Of a stretch of DNA of 33,229 bases, positions 8,658 through 17,862 are shown piece after piece (within the stretch, counting starts at the first letter, position 1; each line of letters begins with the position of its first letter). This DNA comes from an uncultured Acetatifactor sp. (GTDB lineage Bacteria; Bacillota; Clostridia; Lachnospirales; Lachnospiraceae). A program made the position numbers and the translations under genes. The notes beneath the pieces are model-generated. The model saw nothing but the letters and a program-made list of their open reading frames with translations, ran no database searches and was not told the DNA's origin. Location: positions 1-33,229 of the forward strand of contig CALWRA010000029.1 of assembly GCA_944383825.1 (NCBI GenBank). The letters run 5' to 3'.

Positions 8658-9191
8658 TCAATATCCCATTTGTTCATCGTCAATGACTCTCCACGCCTTA
8701 CCGAAGTTTACATCCCGAAACATAGCCGTCAGACCGGTAATCTGCTTCAGACGCAGTATCTCGTCCTTATCCATTCCAAGATGCTTCGATATCCACGCGT
8801 CGGAACGCCCCAGCTCATGAAGCTCCTTAATAATATTGCTCATCAAATCTACATCATGGGAACCCCTTGCCCGATTGTGCCTAATGGTGCTTGCCATCCG
8901 GCAGTCCATTGGCTTATCAATGACAGATACGGGCATTCTTCCCTTTTCTCTCTCGTAAATATCTGGATAATCCAGCATAATCCGATAGCGGTGAAAACCA
9001 TCCACAATCACATAGGTGTCCTTCTCCCGGTCATGATAACAGACAATGGGCATAGTATACCCATCCTCCTTAATGCTGTCATACAAAAGCTTCATCTCCG
9101 GAGGGGCCACCGCATTGGGATTGTATGTATTCGGTTCTATTTTTTCTATGGGAACGGAAATAATATTATACACGGGGCTTACGAATGCCAT
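8658..9191 (-). CDS. ParB-like nuclease-domain protein (IbrB-like)
   Basis: This 177-residue protein has an N-terminal ParB/Srx-type fold. IEKIEPNTYNPN is followed by LYDSIKEDGYTMPIVCY and by the DGFHRYRI segment that corresponds to the nucleotide-binding box of ParB-like proteins. After it come the TIRHNRARGSHD segment and a helical part with WISKHLGMDKDEILRLKQ, which looks like a helix-turn-helix. The layout matches IbrB of E. coli and YbdM. The second in-frame ATG (9191) is chosen because AGGAGG is 7 bases before it but abuts the first one. It lies 15 bases after the IbrA-like gene, so the two are surely one operon. The biochemical role is unknown; related folds include CTPases and kinases. 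Confidence 0.8.
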   Translation of the reverse strand: MAFVSPVYNIISVPIEKIEPNTYNPNAVAPPEMKLLYDSIKEDGYTMPIVCYHDREKDTYVIVDGFHRYRIMLDYPDIYEREKGRMPVSVIDKPMDCRMASTIRHNRARGSHDVDLMSNIIKELHELGRSDAWISKHLGMDKDEILRLKQITGLTAMFRDVNFGKAWRVIDDEQMGY

Positions 9192-9206
9192 GTCCATACC
9201 TCCTGT

Positions 9207-10529
9207 TCATGCTTTCCCAATCACCTTCCTGTACTTATATTTCAAAATATCCACATTTCTCTGTTGCTCTCTCGTAAGGCCAAAACCCATAAACCGACAG
9301 ATATGATCATTTTTCAAAATACAAAAACACATTCTTTTCCAGCTGGGAATATCCTTCGTAGATTTTATGTCGTCCGTGTCGTCCGGAATTTTCCCCAGAA
9401 ATATAACCCTGGAATTTTTCATCACAGTATAATTGGAAATTCCGTTGCGTCGGATATTATAGCCGTGCTCCTCCAACTCCCGTATTGTCTCTTCCTCCAG
9501 TCCCCCTCCCACATTGTGCCAAAACCGAATAGACGCCTGAAACTTATTGATATAATTCTGCCTAAGCCGCGCTGGAAGCGTGGCCAGAAGAAAACGGGTG
9601 TAGGACTCCCATGTATGCCCTTCCGGCAGCGTTACGTTTTTGTATCCCATGGCCTTGGTCTTCCCGTATATAGCCGCAAAATTTGCTCCTCTCACCCTTC
9701 CCACCAGCTTGACCCAGATCTGGGGATCAATCACCCGGTACAGATTCAGGCTATCCTTTGCATAATCGTTAAAGGGAGAAGCCACTCTCATCTGATCCGG
9801 CTTCAGCCCCGCCATATAGTAAAGATCATACAGCCTGTTGTAGTCATATTGAAAAGTATAGTTGGCATGCCACACATCCCTAATGGTCCAGTCATACATT
9901 GGTGAGGCACACCAAACCTCCTTAAACTGTCTACTGATCCAACAGGTGCCATTGTAGCCGTATTTCTTGTTAAGAATGCCGCTATAACGCTGCAAAGACT
10001 CATCCGCCCTCATACCCAGCAGACATACCGTCTTCCTGTTTCCATGGGAAAGACGGTACCAGCGTCCAAACTGCTTTGCCAAATCCTCCTGGTGCATCCG
10101 GTAACGGTAGGTGGAGATCGGATTATTTTCCAGATTGACCACATATGGATGCTTAGGCATAGGCCGAACCCAGGAAGCTTCCTTTGTATCGTCCCATGGA
10201 TACCAATACATTTCATAGCTGCTCAAAGCCGTTCTCGTAGCCATGGGAAGGCACACCCAATAAGGCTCCACTTCATCCTTAATCCGCTCGAAGGTTCGTT
10301 CCACGTATTCCGTAGTCACAGTATACTGCGCCTCAAAATCCTGATGGAAAACGCCTACCTGTCGATAAGGATAATATTTTCTTCGAAAATCAAGAACCAG
10401 ATTCAAAAGAAGTCCGCTGTCCTTTCCTCCTGAAAAGGACACAAAAATATTGTCAAATTCTTCAAACAAAAAGTGAAGACGAAGCTGCAGCGCCTCATAC
10501 ACATTTTGAGACAGATATTCTCGTTTCAT
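9207..10529 (-). CDS. PAPS-reductase-like ATP pyrophosphatase (IbrA-like, DUF3440)
   Basis: The 440-residue protein has the PP-loop SGGKDS at residues 33-38, typical of ATP pyrophosphatases of the PAPS reductase/DndC group. It also has the long C-terminal region characteristic of IbrA and YbdN (DUF3440). A Trp/Tyr-rich segment follows the PP-loop domain, and LLGMRADESLQR resembles the second substrate loop of the family. No CxxC cluster of a true PAPS reductase is evident, so sulfate assimilation is unlikely. The start at 10529 is preferred over 10535 because AAGGA is 6 bases before it and touches the other. Its only partner is the ParB-like gene downstream. Such pairs regulate Ig-binding proteins in E. 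coli, but the reaction is unknown. Confidence 0.82.
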   Translation of the reverse strand: MKREYLSQNVYEALQLRLHFLFEEFDNIFVSFSGGKDSGLLLNLVLDFRRKYYPYRQVGVFHQDFEAQYTVTTEYVERTFERIKDEVEPYWVCLPMATRTALSSYEMYWYPWDDTKEASWVRPMPKHPYVVNLENNPISTYRYRMHQEDLAKQFGRWYRLSHGNRKTVCLLGMRADESLQRYSGILNKKYGYNGTCWISRQFKEVWCASPMYDWTIRDVWHANYTFQYDYNRLYDLYYMAGLKPDQMRVASPFNDYAKDSLNLYRVIDPQIWVKLVGRVRGANFAAIYGKTKAMGYKNVTLPEGHTWESYTRFLLATLPARLRQNYINKFQASIRFWHNVGGGLEEETIRELEEHGYNIRRNGISNYTVMKNSRVIFLGKIPDDTDDIKSTKDIPSWKRMCFCILKNDHICRFMGFGLTREQQRNVDILKYKYRKVIGKA

Positions 10530-10881
10530 ACCCATTCCTTTTATCCGATGTCCAAAATCTCTCTCCGGACGGTTGCTTATAAATTTTGTCTTCCGTAATA
10601 GATCGATTGGTATATTTTGGTAATTATGGTAGCACAGAATTCGACAAAATACAATTCCAAAAACGGAAGGCGCCGCGCCGTTTCCCCTGTTTTCCCGAAA
10701 AACCGGGGGTTCAGCACATTTTTCAAAAAATATAGGGTGACGTTATCTTTCAGAAAGCTTAGAATTCCTTGAAAATTATAAAAGCATAACAGATGTGAAC
10801 AAAAAGAAAGCACATGAATATAAAAAGCATCCCCCAAAAATTCCTTTTGGGGGATGCGGTCAATATAAGCCCCAGCGCTGA
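10530..10881. other. Intergenic region upstream of the IbrA/IbrB-like operon
   Basis: This 350-base stretch holds the terminator of the upstream operon at 10821-10857 and the leader of the ibrA-like gene. No convincing promoter hexamers with good spacing were found. Open frames here show no supporting ribosome binding site or protein motif. Confidence 0.5.
10821..10857 (-). terminator. Intrinsic terminator after the mtnA-ykgJ operon
   Basis: On the minus strand GCATCCCCCAAAA and TTTTGGGGGATGC form a perfect 13-bp stem with a short loop, followed by TTTTTA. It lies 25 bases after the stop of the YkgJ-type gene. This is a textbook factor-independent terminator. Confidence 0.9.
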
Positions 10882-11541
10882 CTACTCCGCTGACGCTCTG
10901 CAAAAAAGCTGATGACGCCCTATAAACTGCTCATAAAAATCTCCCTCTTCATAAGGCGCAAGATAAAATATTTTCAGCAAAAGCATATTCAGATTCCTGC
11001 GGAAATTATCATCTTCATTTTCCCTTATGCGCTCCTCCAGCTCATTGAGAAAATAATGCCAGGTAATCAGAAATTCCTGATTTTTTCCAAGCTCCGGCGT
11101 GTCTATCCACTTACTGACTCTTACCTTCACCCTGGAAACCGGACATTCCCCTGTCTGCAGAAAATATCGGAAGCTTTTGTTTTCATAATATCTTCCCAGG
11201 GGAAAAAGCCGACAGATACCCGGGCGAGCCGAATGGATTCTGCATCGCCCCCACTCATCCAAAAAGACGCACCGCTCCTCGGGTCCCGTCATTTTCAAAT
11301 TGGGAAGGATTACCCCATCTACCACATTCAGCGCAAGCTCCTGCTGCAATAGTTCCTCAAAAGATCTCTTCAGTCCCAGCGTGAGGCGATATATGTCATA
11401 GGGATCTAGAACTACAGAATTGCCCATGCCCCGGCAGCACTCAAAACAACCTTTACATCCCCGGCTGTCCGCTTTCACCATATCATTTGGACCATACAGC
11501 CTTCCATCTGAAATCTCCTGTAAACTGACGTTTCGTTTCAT
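10882..11541 (-). CDS. YkgJ-family cysteine-cluster protein
   Basis: This 219-residue cytoplasmic protein has the YkgJ cluster CKGCFECC (Cys29, Cys32, Cys35, Cys36). A second group of cysteines follows in RCRIHSARPGICRLFP and GECP. The family is thought to bind zinc or an iron-sulfur centre; no enzymatic activity is established. Its ATG overlaps the mtnA stop by four bases (ATGA), and AGGA lies 7 bases upstream within mtnA, so the two are translationally coupled. A strong terminator follows. Whether it acts with MtnA or is merely co-expressed cannot be told. Confidence 0.85.
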   Translation of the reverse strand: MKRNVSLQEISDGRLYGPNDMVKADSRGCKGCFECCRGMGNSVVLDPYDIYRLTLGLKRSFEELLQQELALNVVDGVILPNLKMTGPEERCVFLDEWGRCRIHSARPGICRLFPLGRYYENKSFRYFLQTGECPVSRVKVRVSKWIDTPELGKNQEFLITWHYFLNELEERIRENEDDNFRRNLNMLLLKIFYLAPYEEGDFYEQFIGRHQLFCRASAE

Positions 11542-12632
11542 GAGTTCTTCCTCTTTTTCTCCATCACAGCCCTCAGGCTTTCCGTATACGGCGCTCTGGC
11601 AATGCCGTATTCGGTGACGATTCCCGCAATCAATCTATGATCTGTCACGTCAAAGGCCGGATTATGCACCTTTACTCCCTCCGGGGCCATGGGCTCCTGA
11701 TACCACATTTTTGTTACTTCTTCCCCGGGCCGCTGTTCTATATGGATATCCTCTCCTGTGGCCGTCTCCATGTCAATGGTGGATGTGGGTGCGCACACAT
11801 ACACCGGGATCTTATAATAATTGGCCGCTATGGCCACCAGAGAGGTACCGATCTTGTTGGCGGTATCCCCATTGGCCGCCACCCTGTCACAGCCAACAAA
11901 AACAGTCTGCACCAATCCCTTAGACATCACAGAAGCGGACATATTATCACAAATCAGCGTAACATCCACACCGGAGGAAAAAAGCTCATAGGAGGTAAGA
12001 CGCGCCCCCTGTAAAAGTGGTCTTGTCTCATCCGCAAATACATGAAAGCCATATCCCCTCTCCTGTCCCAGATAAATGGGAGCGGTCGCCGTTCCGTATT
12101 TTACGGCTGCAAGCTGTCCTGCATTACAATGAGTTAAAATGCCATCCCCAGGCTTCACCAGCGTCAGCCCATATTCCCCGATTTTCCTGCATACCTCCAC
12201 ATCCTCCTCCCGAATCAAAAGCGCCTCTCTGCGCAAGATTTCCTTCACTTCCTCCACGCTTTTCTTCTCCGCTCTTCCGGCCTGCAGGCAAATCTTCTCC
12301 ATTCGCCTGAGCGCCCAGGAAAGATTCACCGCCGTGGGACGGGAGGAATCAAGATATTCCTTATATTCCCTGAATTTCTGATAGAACCTTTCAAAATCCT
12401 CTTCCTGGATGCGGTTTGTCAAAAGATAAATCCCCAGAGCGGCCGTCACTCCTATGGCCGGCGCTCCCCTCACCTTCAAAAGATAAATAGCATCCCAAAT
12501 CTCCTGTGCTGTTTTCAGGGAGATCAGCTCCGTTCTGCCCGGCAGAAGGGTCTGATCAATAATCACCACCGCATCCCTCTCCTCATCCAACGCAACCGTT
12601 TCAAAATCCTTGATCGTCTTCCTGTCATCCAT
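11538..12632 (-). CDS. mtnA: S-methyl-5-thioribose-1-phosphate isomerase
   Basis: This 364-residue protein is full length for MtnA, the aldose-ketose isomerase that turns methylthioribose 1-phosphate into methylthioribulose 1-phosphate in methionine salvage. Catalytic Cys169 (THCNAGQLA) and Asp249 (GCDRVAANGDTANKIGT) are in place, and LLKVRGAPAIGVTAALG matches the N-terminal signature. The rest of the salvage pathway (mtnK, mtnB and so on) is not adjacent. In many anaerobes MtnA works in short shunts that handle 5-methylthio- or 5-deoxyribose phosphates, so the pathway here is an inference. AGGA lies about 11 bases before the ATG, a weak site. It is first in an operon with the YkgJ-type gene. 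Confidence 0.92.
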   Translation of the reverse strand: MDDRKTIKDFETVALDEERDAVVIIDQTLLPGRTELISLKTAQEIWDAIYLLKVRGAPAIGVTAALGIYLLTNRIQEEDFERFYQKFREYKEYLDSSRPTAVNLSWALRRMEKICLQAGRAEKKSVEEVKEILRREALLIREEDVEVCRKIGEYGLTLVKPGDGILTHCNAGQLAAVKYGTATAPIYLGQERGYGFHVFADETRPLLQGARLTSYELFSSGVDVTLICDNMSASVMSKGLVQTVFVGCDRVAANGDTANKIGTSLVAIAANYYKIPVYVCAPTSTIDMETATGEDIHIEQRPGEEVTKMWYQEPMAPEGVKVHNPAFDVTDHRLIAGIVTEYGIARAPYTESLRAVMEKKRKNS

Positions 12633-12698
12633 GGTAAAATAATTCCTTTCTCTTGTAATCTTTTATTCCCCCCAAGACGCCATGTTTCTGTTTTCTTA

Positions 12699-13184
12699 TT
12701 AGTGCTTTACTACGTCCGCAAACTCAGCTCCTGACGCCGTCGCCAGATCCTTCGGCGCAAGCTCGATCTGGGAGCCGCTTCTTCCTCCACTTACAATTAT
12801 GGCTTCCATCTGCCGGGCGCTTTCGTCAATCCTGGTCACATACTGTTTCCTCATACCCACTGCCGTGCATCCGCCCCTTATGTATCCTGTAACCGCATTG
12901 ATCTCCTTTACGTGGATCATCTCCACACTTTTTTCCCCAACGCTCCTAGCCGCCTTTTTCAGATCCAGCTCCTGTTCCACAGGAATTACAAACACAAAAT
13001 AATTTCTGCTGTTTCCTCTGGTCACAAGCGTCTTATACACCTTTTCACGGGGGAGAGACAGCTTATCCGCTATCTGCAGCCCATCCACGAACTCGCCGCA
13101 TTCATAGGTATACTGGGAGAAGGGAATCTTCATACTCTCCAGAATCCGCATTGCGTTTGTCTTGATTTCTTTTGATTTTGTCAT
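12699..13184 (-). CDS. ybaK: YbaK/EbsC-family aminoacyl-tRNA deacylase
   Basis: The 161-residue protein matches the YbaK/EbsC family that hydrolyses mischarged Cys-tRNA(Pro). Family segments include KVYKTLVTRGNSRNYFVFVIPVEQELDLKK, where the active-site lysine region lies, the GYIRGGCTAVG loop, and a C-terminal SGGRSGSQIELAPKDL. The start at 13184 (MTKSKEIKTNAM) has GGAGG 6 bases upstream; the 17 codons open upstream contain that site and are not coding. It is transcribed toward mtnA but separated from it by 66 bases. Confidence 0.88.
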   Translation of the reverse strand: MTKSKEIKTNAMRILESMKIPFSQYTYECGEFVDGLQIADKLSLPREKVYKTLVTRGNSRNYFVFVIPVEQELDLKKAARSVGEKSVEMIHVKEINAVTGYIRGGCTAVGMRKQYVTRIDESARQMEAIIVSGGRSGSQIELAPKDLATASGAEFADVVKH

Positions 13185-13257
13185 TTTAGCCTCCTGCCCC
13201 CTTCCAAACTTCTCTCCGAAAAGGACGCTTTTCAACTGCTTTGTATTATTCTGGCAA

Positions 13258-13542
13258 TCAGTCTCTATTAATGGATTTTATAAAGAACATTTCCATAGGC
13301 TGAGAATATTGGGGAATGTCTATCACGAAGCCGCCGCAGTCCTTGTAGTCCAGTTTCCTGTAAAAACGCTGTGCGCTTTCATCCGTCTTCGTAGAAGTCA
13401 AAAGCATCCCATAGCCCTGTGATTTCATATCATTTTCCGGCGGATGCCTGTCCAGTCTAAGCCAGAATTCCCTGTCCTTTGGCTGTACATATCTAATATC
13501 AATATCCACTATTTCATGCTCTCCATTTTGCAGTCCTTTCAA
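13258..13542 (-). pseudogene. GNAT acetyltransferase with an internal deletion
   Basis: The frame joins the start of a GNAT protein (DIRYVQPKDREFWLRLDRH) directly to its C-terminus (KSQGYGMLLTSTKTDESAQRFYRKLDYKDCGG and the tail PMEMFFIKSI). The central part of the fold, including the acetyl-CoA pyrophosphate-binding loop (Q/RxxGxG/A), is missing. Intact relatives are about 150 residues, so roughly 60-80 residues have been lost in frame. Translation could begin at a TTG (13542) or at a GTG (13509) with GGAGAG upstream. The product cannot fold as a normal acetyltransferase, so it is called a pseudogene. Confidence 0.7.
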
Positions 13543-13655
13543 ATGCCGGTAATCACCTGTTCCATGAGTTATTTTATCACGATGCCCGTTTTGTTTCCAC
13601 AGGGATTCGCAACTTTCCAGAATAAGAAACTCCTTTCCAAAGTTCCCTCACGCGC

Positions 13656-13708
13656 AAAAAGAAGCTGCAGCTCTACAGATATGCCCTCATCTGTTTTGCC
13701 GCAGCCTC
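13656..13708 (-). terminator. Probable terminator of the butyryl-CoA operon
   Basis: Reading minus, an outer stem (GAGGCTGC / GCAGCTTC, one G-U pair) encloses an inner stem (ACAGAT / ATCTGT) and is followed by TTTTT. It lies about 60 bases after the etfA stop. Confidence 0.6.
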
Positions 13709-13766
13709 CTTATTTTATTCTTTATATTTAATGTGCCGGACTTTAGCACTATACAGCCAAGCGTAC

Positions 13767-14810
13767 TTATTTTACCGCCGCTTCAGCCCTCAGCTTCTCA
13801 GTCAATGCAGGAACAATCTTGTTCAAATCTCCCACAATGCCGTAGTCCGCCACGTCAAATATGGGCGCAGTTTCATCTTTGTTGATAGCAATAATCAGAT
13901 CTGATTCCTCCATGCCGGCCAGATGCTGAATAGCTCCGGAAATTCCGATGGCAAAGTATACGTTGGGACGCACGGTTTTTCCCGTTTGTCCCACCTGGAG
14001 ATCCTTGGGCTTCCAGCCTGCGTCCACCACTGCGCGGGAGCAGCTCACGGTGCCGCCGAGAACCTCCGCAAGCTCGTCAAGCAGCTTGAAATTCTCCGCG
14101 CTTCCCACGCCGCGACCGCCGGACACCAGAATCTGAGCCTCCATAATGTCCACAGTGTCGGTCACAGCCTTTACCACCTCAAGAATTTCCACATAATTAC
14201 CATTGGGTGTAAAACCGGGATTGAATTCTTCCACATTTGCCTTTGCCCCTTCCACCTTGGGACGCTTCTGCATAACGCCGGGACGCACGGTAGCCATCTG
14301 GGGCCTAAAATCAGGACAGGCAATGGTTGCAATAGTATTTCCTCCGAATGCCGGACGAGTCATAAGAAGCTGATTATGCTTCTGCTCCCTGCCTGGAATA
14401 GGGTTCATGGGATAATCGCCAATTTCAAGCTGGGTGCAGTCTGCCGTAAGTCCAGTATGAACCCTTGCAGAAACTCTGGGACCCAGATCACGTCCAATAG
14501 CGGTTGCTCCAACCAGAAAAATCTCAGGCTTATACTTTTCAATCACGGATGCAAGCGCATGGGCATAGGGCTCTGTTCTGTATTCCTTCAGTTCAGGATC
14601 GTCCACAACAATCACCTTGTCCGCTCCGTACTCTGCCAGTTCGTCAGCCAATCCCCTCACATCGCTTCCCACCAGCACAGCGGTAACCTCTGTTCCAAGA
14701 GTTTCAGCCAGATCCTTTCCCTTGCCGATCAGCTCAAAGGCAATTCCATTCATTACGTTGTCTACCTGCTGGGCGAAGACATACACGCCTTTATATTCTT
14801 CTAAGTTCAT
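13767..14810 (-). CDS. etfA: Electron transfer flavoprotein subunit alpha
   Basis: The 347-residue protein is the FAD-carrying alpha subunit of the electron transfer flavoprotein. The C-terminal FAD domain shows SGGRGVGSAENF, the SRAVVDAGW region, QVGQTGKTVRPNVYFAIGISGAIQH and AINKDETAPIFDVADYG. With EtfB it passes NADH electrons both to butyryl-CoA dehydrogenase and to ferredoxin in the bifurcating Bcd-Etf complex of anaerobes. The start at 14810 (MNLEEYKGVY) has GGAGG 7 bases upstream, and an ATG six codons earlier overlaps that site. It is the last gene of the thl-crt-hbd-bcd-etfB-etfA operon, followed by a hairpin terminator. Confidence 0.95.
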   Translation of the reverse strand: MNLEEYKGVYVFAQQVDNVMNGIAFELIGKGKDLAETLGTEVTAVLVGSDVRGLADELAEYGADKVIVVDDPELKEYRTEPYAHALASVIEKYKPEIFLVGATAIGRDLGPRVSARVHTGLTADCTQLEIGDYPMNPIPGREQKHNQLLMTRPAFGGNTIATIACPDFRPQMATVRPGVMQKRPKVEGAKANVEEFNPGFTPNGNYVEILEVVKAVTDTVDIMEAQILVSGGRGVGSAENFKLLDELAEVLGGTVSCSRAVVDAGWKPKDLQVGQTGKTVRPNVYFAIGISGAIQHLAGMEESDLIIAINKDETAPIFDVADYGIVGDLNKIVPALTEKLRAEAAVK

Positions 14811-14860
14811 TTCATATCCTCCATTCATGTATCATGCTGCATATCGGGAAGGATTCCCTC

Positions 14861-15643
14861 TTAAATAACATGCTTTTCCTTCAGCTTGCCGACAATGTAA
14901 TCAACAGCTTCCGCAGGATCCAGCGCAACCTTTTCGCCCACACCCTTTCTCACCTTATCGGAAGCCTTCGCAATCTGAGTGGGAGACCCTTTAAGACCCA
15001 GGTTGGAATCATCCACGTCCTTCAGATCATTTCTGCCCCATACGGTGATTTCTGCGCTGCATGCGTCAAAAATGCCGCCGGGAGTCATGTAACGGGGCTC
15101 ATTCAGTTCTGCCAGAGCCGTAATGAGACAGGGCATTTTTGCTTTCAGCACATGATACCTGTCATCAAACTGGCGCTCGACAACCACGCTGTCTCCTTCA
15201 ATCCGAAGTTTCTGCGCATATGAAATTACCGGAATATTCAAATGCTCGGAAATCTGAGGTCCTACCTGCGCGGTGTCGCCATCGATGGCCTGGCGTCCCG
15301 TAATAATCAGATCATATTCCAGATTCCGCAGGGCGCCTGCAAGCGTCTGAGAGGTAGCCCAGGTGTCCGCGCCGCCCAGTACACGATCCGTGACCAGAAT
15401 TCCTCTGTCAGCTCCCATAGCAATAGCCTCTCTCAAAACATCCGCTGCCTTTGGAAGTCCCATTGTAAGCGCTGTAACCTCTGCTCCATACTGATCCTTC
15501 AGTCTCAGCGCTGCCTCCAGACCCGCCTTATCATCAGGATTCATAATGGTCATCATAGCCGCTCTGTCCAGCGTTCCGTCAGGATTAAACTTTACGCCAC
15601 CCTTGGTATCGGGAACCTGCTTAATGCAAACAACGATTTTCAT
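14861..15643 (-). CDS. etfB: Electron transfer flavoprotein subunit beta
   Basis: This 260-residue EtfB starts MKIVVCIKQVPDTKGGVKF, the typical family N-terminus. It also has the internal segments MNPDDKAGLEAALRLK, GADRGILVTD and ITGRQAIDGDTAQVGPQISE. In bifurcating complexes this subunit holds the second FAD and binds NADH. Place in a gene order bcd-etfB-etfA strongly supports the Bcd partner role rather than beta-oxidation. AAGGAGA lies about 10 bases before the ATG. The gap to etfA is 50 bases and that to bcd 44 bases, with no obvious internal promoter. Confidence 0.95.
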   Translation of the reverse strand: MKIVVCIKQVPDTKGGVKFNPDGTLDRAAMMTIMNPDDKAGLEAALRLKDQYGAEVTALTMGLPKAADVLREAIAMGADRGILVTDRVLGGADTWATSQTLAGALRNLEYDLIITGRQAIDGDTAQVGPQISEHLNIPVISYAQKLRIEGDSVVVERQFDDRYHVLKAKMPCLITALAELNEPRYMTPGGIFDACSAEITVWGRNDLKDVDDSNLGLKGSPTQIAKASDKVRKGVGEKVALDPAEAVDYIVGKLKEKHVI

Positions 15644-15687
15644 GTATTTTCTCTCCTTATTTTCTATTGATTTCTTCCTGCCTCGGC

Positions 15688-16839
15688 TTACTTAAGCAGA
15701 GCCGCGGAGATCACCATTCTCTGAACTTCGCTTGTTCCCTCGTAGATCTCGGTAATCTTTGCGTCACGCATCATGCGCTCTACTTCGTATTCTCTGGTAT
15801 AGCCGTAGCCTCCGTGCAGCTGGACTGCCTTGGTTGTGACCTCCATGGCAACCTCCGCCGCATACAGCTTTGCCTGCGCCGCCTCAAATCCATATTCCTT
15901 CTGGGTGGCCTTTGCCATAGCAGCCTTATATACAAGCAGCTTCGCCGCCTCTACCTTAGTAGCCATGTCCGCCAGCTGGAACTGAGTGTTCTGCTGTGCA
16001 GCAATGGATCTGCCGAACTGCTTCCTCTCCTTTGTGTATGCAATGGTTCTCTCCAAAGCTCCCTCCGCAATGCCCAGCGCCTGAGCGGCAATTCCGATAC
16101 GTCCGCCATCCAGGGTGTGCATTGCGATTTTAAAGCCCTGTCCCAGCTTGCCCAGCAGATTCTCTTTGGGCACTCTGCAGTCTGTAAAAGTGAGCTCATA
16201 GGTGGAGGATCCACGAATACCCATCTTCTTTTCCTTGGTGCCGAATCCAAAACCGGGCATTCCCTTTTCCACTATAAATGCGGAAATTTCCTTGATCATT
16301 CTTCCCCGCTTTTCTATTGTTCCCGTCACGGCGAAGATCACATATATATCGGCCTCCTTACCATTGGTAATAAAAATCTTGGAGCCGTTCAGCACATACT
16401 CGTCTCCGTCCAGAACCGCTTTTGTCTGCTGTCCCTGGGCATCTGTGCCTGCGCCGGGTTCCGTAAGGCCAAATGCTCCCAGCTTTTCTCCCTTTGCCAG
16501 GGGGATCAGATACTTCTGCTTCTGCTCCTCCGTTCCATAGGTGAGAATAGGATCACAGCACAGAGATGTGTGGGCTGATACAATTACGCCCGTTGTGCCG
16601 CACACCTTGGACAGCTCTTCCACACACATTACATATGTGAGCGGATCACAGCCCTGGCCGCCGTACTGCCTGGGAACAGGAATGCCTAAAAAGCCGCCTT
16701 TTGCCATTTTATCCACAGTTACCCTGGGAAACTGTTCCGTCTCGTCAACCTCCTGCGCAAGAGGCTTTACTTCCTTCTCGGCAAATTCCTGAAAGAGCGC
16801 CCGCGCCATTTCATGTTCTTTTTTTAAGGTAAAATCCAT
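15688..16839 (-). CDS. bcd: Butyryl-CoA dehydrogenase
   Basis: The 383-residue flavoprotein belongs to the acyl-CoA dehydrogenase family. It reduces crotonyl-CoA to butyryl-CoA. The FAD-binding [11 protein letters not shown] segment, the [14 protein letters not shown] stretch and the C-terminal YEGTSEVQR with catalytic Glu near residue 367 are all present. Placement before etfBA identifies it as the butyrate-pathway enzyme that couples NADH oxidation to ferredoxin reduction. GGAGG precedes the ATG by 10 bases. A strong 9-bp GC hairpin lies in the hbd-bcd gap just upstream of the gene. Confidence 0.95.
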   Translation of the reverse strand: MDFTLKKEHEMARALFQEFAEKEVKPLAQEVDETEQFPRVTVDKMAKGGFLGIPVPRQYGGQGCDPLTYVMCVEELSKVCGTTGVIVSAHTSLCCDPILTYGTEEQKQKYLIPLAKGEKLGAFGLTEPGAGTDAQGQQTKAVLDGDEYVLNGSKIFITNGKEADIYVIFAVTGTIEKRGRMIKEISAFIVEKGMPGFGFGTKEKKMGIRGSSTYELTFTDCRVPKENLLGKLGQGFKIAMHTLDGGRIGIAAQALGIAEGALERTIAYTKERKQFGRSIAAQQNTQFQLADMATKVEAAKLLVYKAAMAKATQKEYGFEAAQAKLYAAEVAMEVTTKAVQLHGGYGYTREYEVERMMRDAKITEIYEGTSEVQRMVISAALLK

Positions 16840-16905
16840 GATTTTATTTCCTCCATAATATACTCGTTATTTTCATCCGCATTGCCCTATCCGCAGACCG
16901 CCGCA

Positions 16906-16934
16906 GCGGGCCGCCCATCTAAACAGCGGCCCGC
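16906..16934 (-). other. 9-bp GC hairpin in the hbd-bcd gap
   Basis: GCGGGCCGC and GCGGCCCGC pair perfectly around an 11-base loop, with no U tract after them. The hairpin sits in the 118-base hbd-bcd gap. Without a U run it is more likely an mRNA stability or processing element than a terminator. Confidence 0.5.
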
Positions 16935-16957
16935 CCCGGCGATTTGTTCTGGTGCGC

Positions 16958-17797
16958 TCAGCGCGTATAATCGTAAAAGCCTTTTCCGGTCTTTCTTCCA
17001 AGCTTTCCTGCCCTTACCATTTTGCGAAGCAAGGGATGAGGACGATATTTGGGATCTCCTGTTTCATTCTGGATAACCTCCATAATGGCCAGCACAATAT
17101 CAAGACCTACCAGATCTCCCAGAGCAAGAGGTCCCATAGGATGATTTGCGCCCAGCTTCATGGCCTCGTCAATATCCGCAACACTTGCGGTGCCGTCTGC
17201 ATAAATGCCAATGGCTTCGTTAATCATGGGAATCAAAATTCTGTTTACCACAAAGCCCGGAGCCTCCTTCACCTCAACGGGCGTTTTGCCGATCTCGGAG
17301 GCAATGGTCTTAATTTTCTCAACCAGCTCTGCAGGAGTATTTTCTCCCGCAATTACCTCCACCAGCTTCATTCTGTCCGCAGGATTGAAAAAGTGCATGC
17401 CGACCATAGGCCTGTCAAGCCCCGCACCCATCTCCGTAATCGAAAGTGAGGATGTATTGGTGGCAAAAATGCAGTCGGGCTTTACAATGCCTTGCAGCTC
17501 CTGGAAGGTAGTCTTCTTGATCTGCATATTTTCGGGAGCCACCTCGATCACCATATCGCAATCAGCGCAGATGTCCTTCAGACCTGTTGTGATCTTTGCA
17601 GCTATGGCGTCAGCCTTCTCCTGAGTGATTTTCTCCTTGCCCACAAGGAAATTTAAATTCTTTAAAATTCTGTTTTTTCCGCCATCTGCAAATTCCTGCT
17701 TAATGTCGCACAGACAAACCTCATATCCGTCCGTCATTGCAAAAGCCTGTGCGATACCAGCACCCATGGTGCCGGCTCCGATAATACCAACCTTCAT
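16958..17797 (-). CDS. hbd: 3-hydroxybutyryl-CoA dehydrogenase
   Basis: The 279-residue NAD(P)H-dependent enzyme reduces acetoacetyl-CoA to (S)-3-hydroxybutyryl-CoA. The Rossmann motif [13 protein letters not shown] lies at residues 4-16, the catalytic histidine is His135 in VGMHFFNPA, and SSLSIT and the C-terminal [11 protein letters not shown] are typical. It is full length for the short, monofunctional clostridial enzyme. AAGGAGG lies about 9 bases before the ATG. It is third in the operon, 65 bases after crt. Confidence 0.96.
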   Translation of the reverse strand: MKVGIIGAGTMGAGIAQAFAMTDGYEVCLCDIKQEFADGGKNRILKNLNFLVGKEKITQEKADAIAAKITTGLKDICADCDMVIEVAPENMQIKKTTFQELQGIVKPDCIFATNTSSLSITEMGAGLDRPMVGMHFFNPADRMKLVEVIAGENTPAELVEKIKTIASEIGKTPVEVKEAPGFVVNRILIPMINEAIGIYADGTASVADIDEAMKLGANHPMGPLALGDLVGLDIVLAIMEVIQNETGDPKYRPHPLLRKMVRAGKLGRKTGKGFYDYTR

Positions 17798-17862
17798 TGA
17801 AAAATCCTCCTTATGCTTTCATATGTTTGATATGCTTTTCCACATATTCACTAGGGCTCTCA

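Noticed and set aside
8634..9905. Long plus-strand open frame (about 420 codons)
   Set aside because: It is antisense to the IbrA/IbrB-like genes, is rich in His/Ile/Pro as expected for a shadow frame, and has no ribosome binding site.
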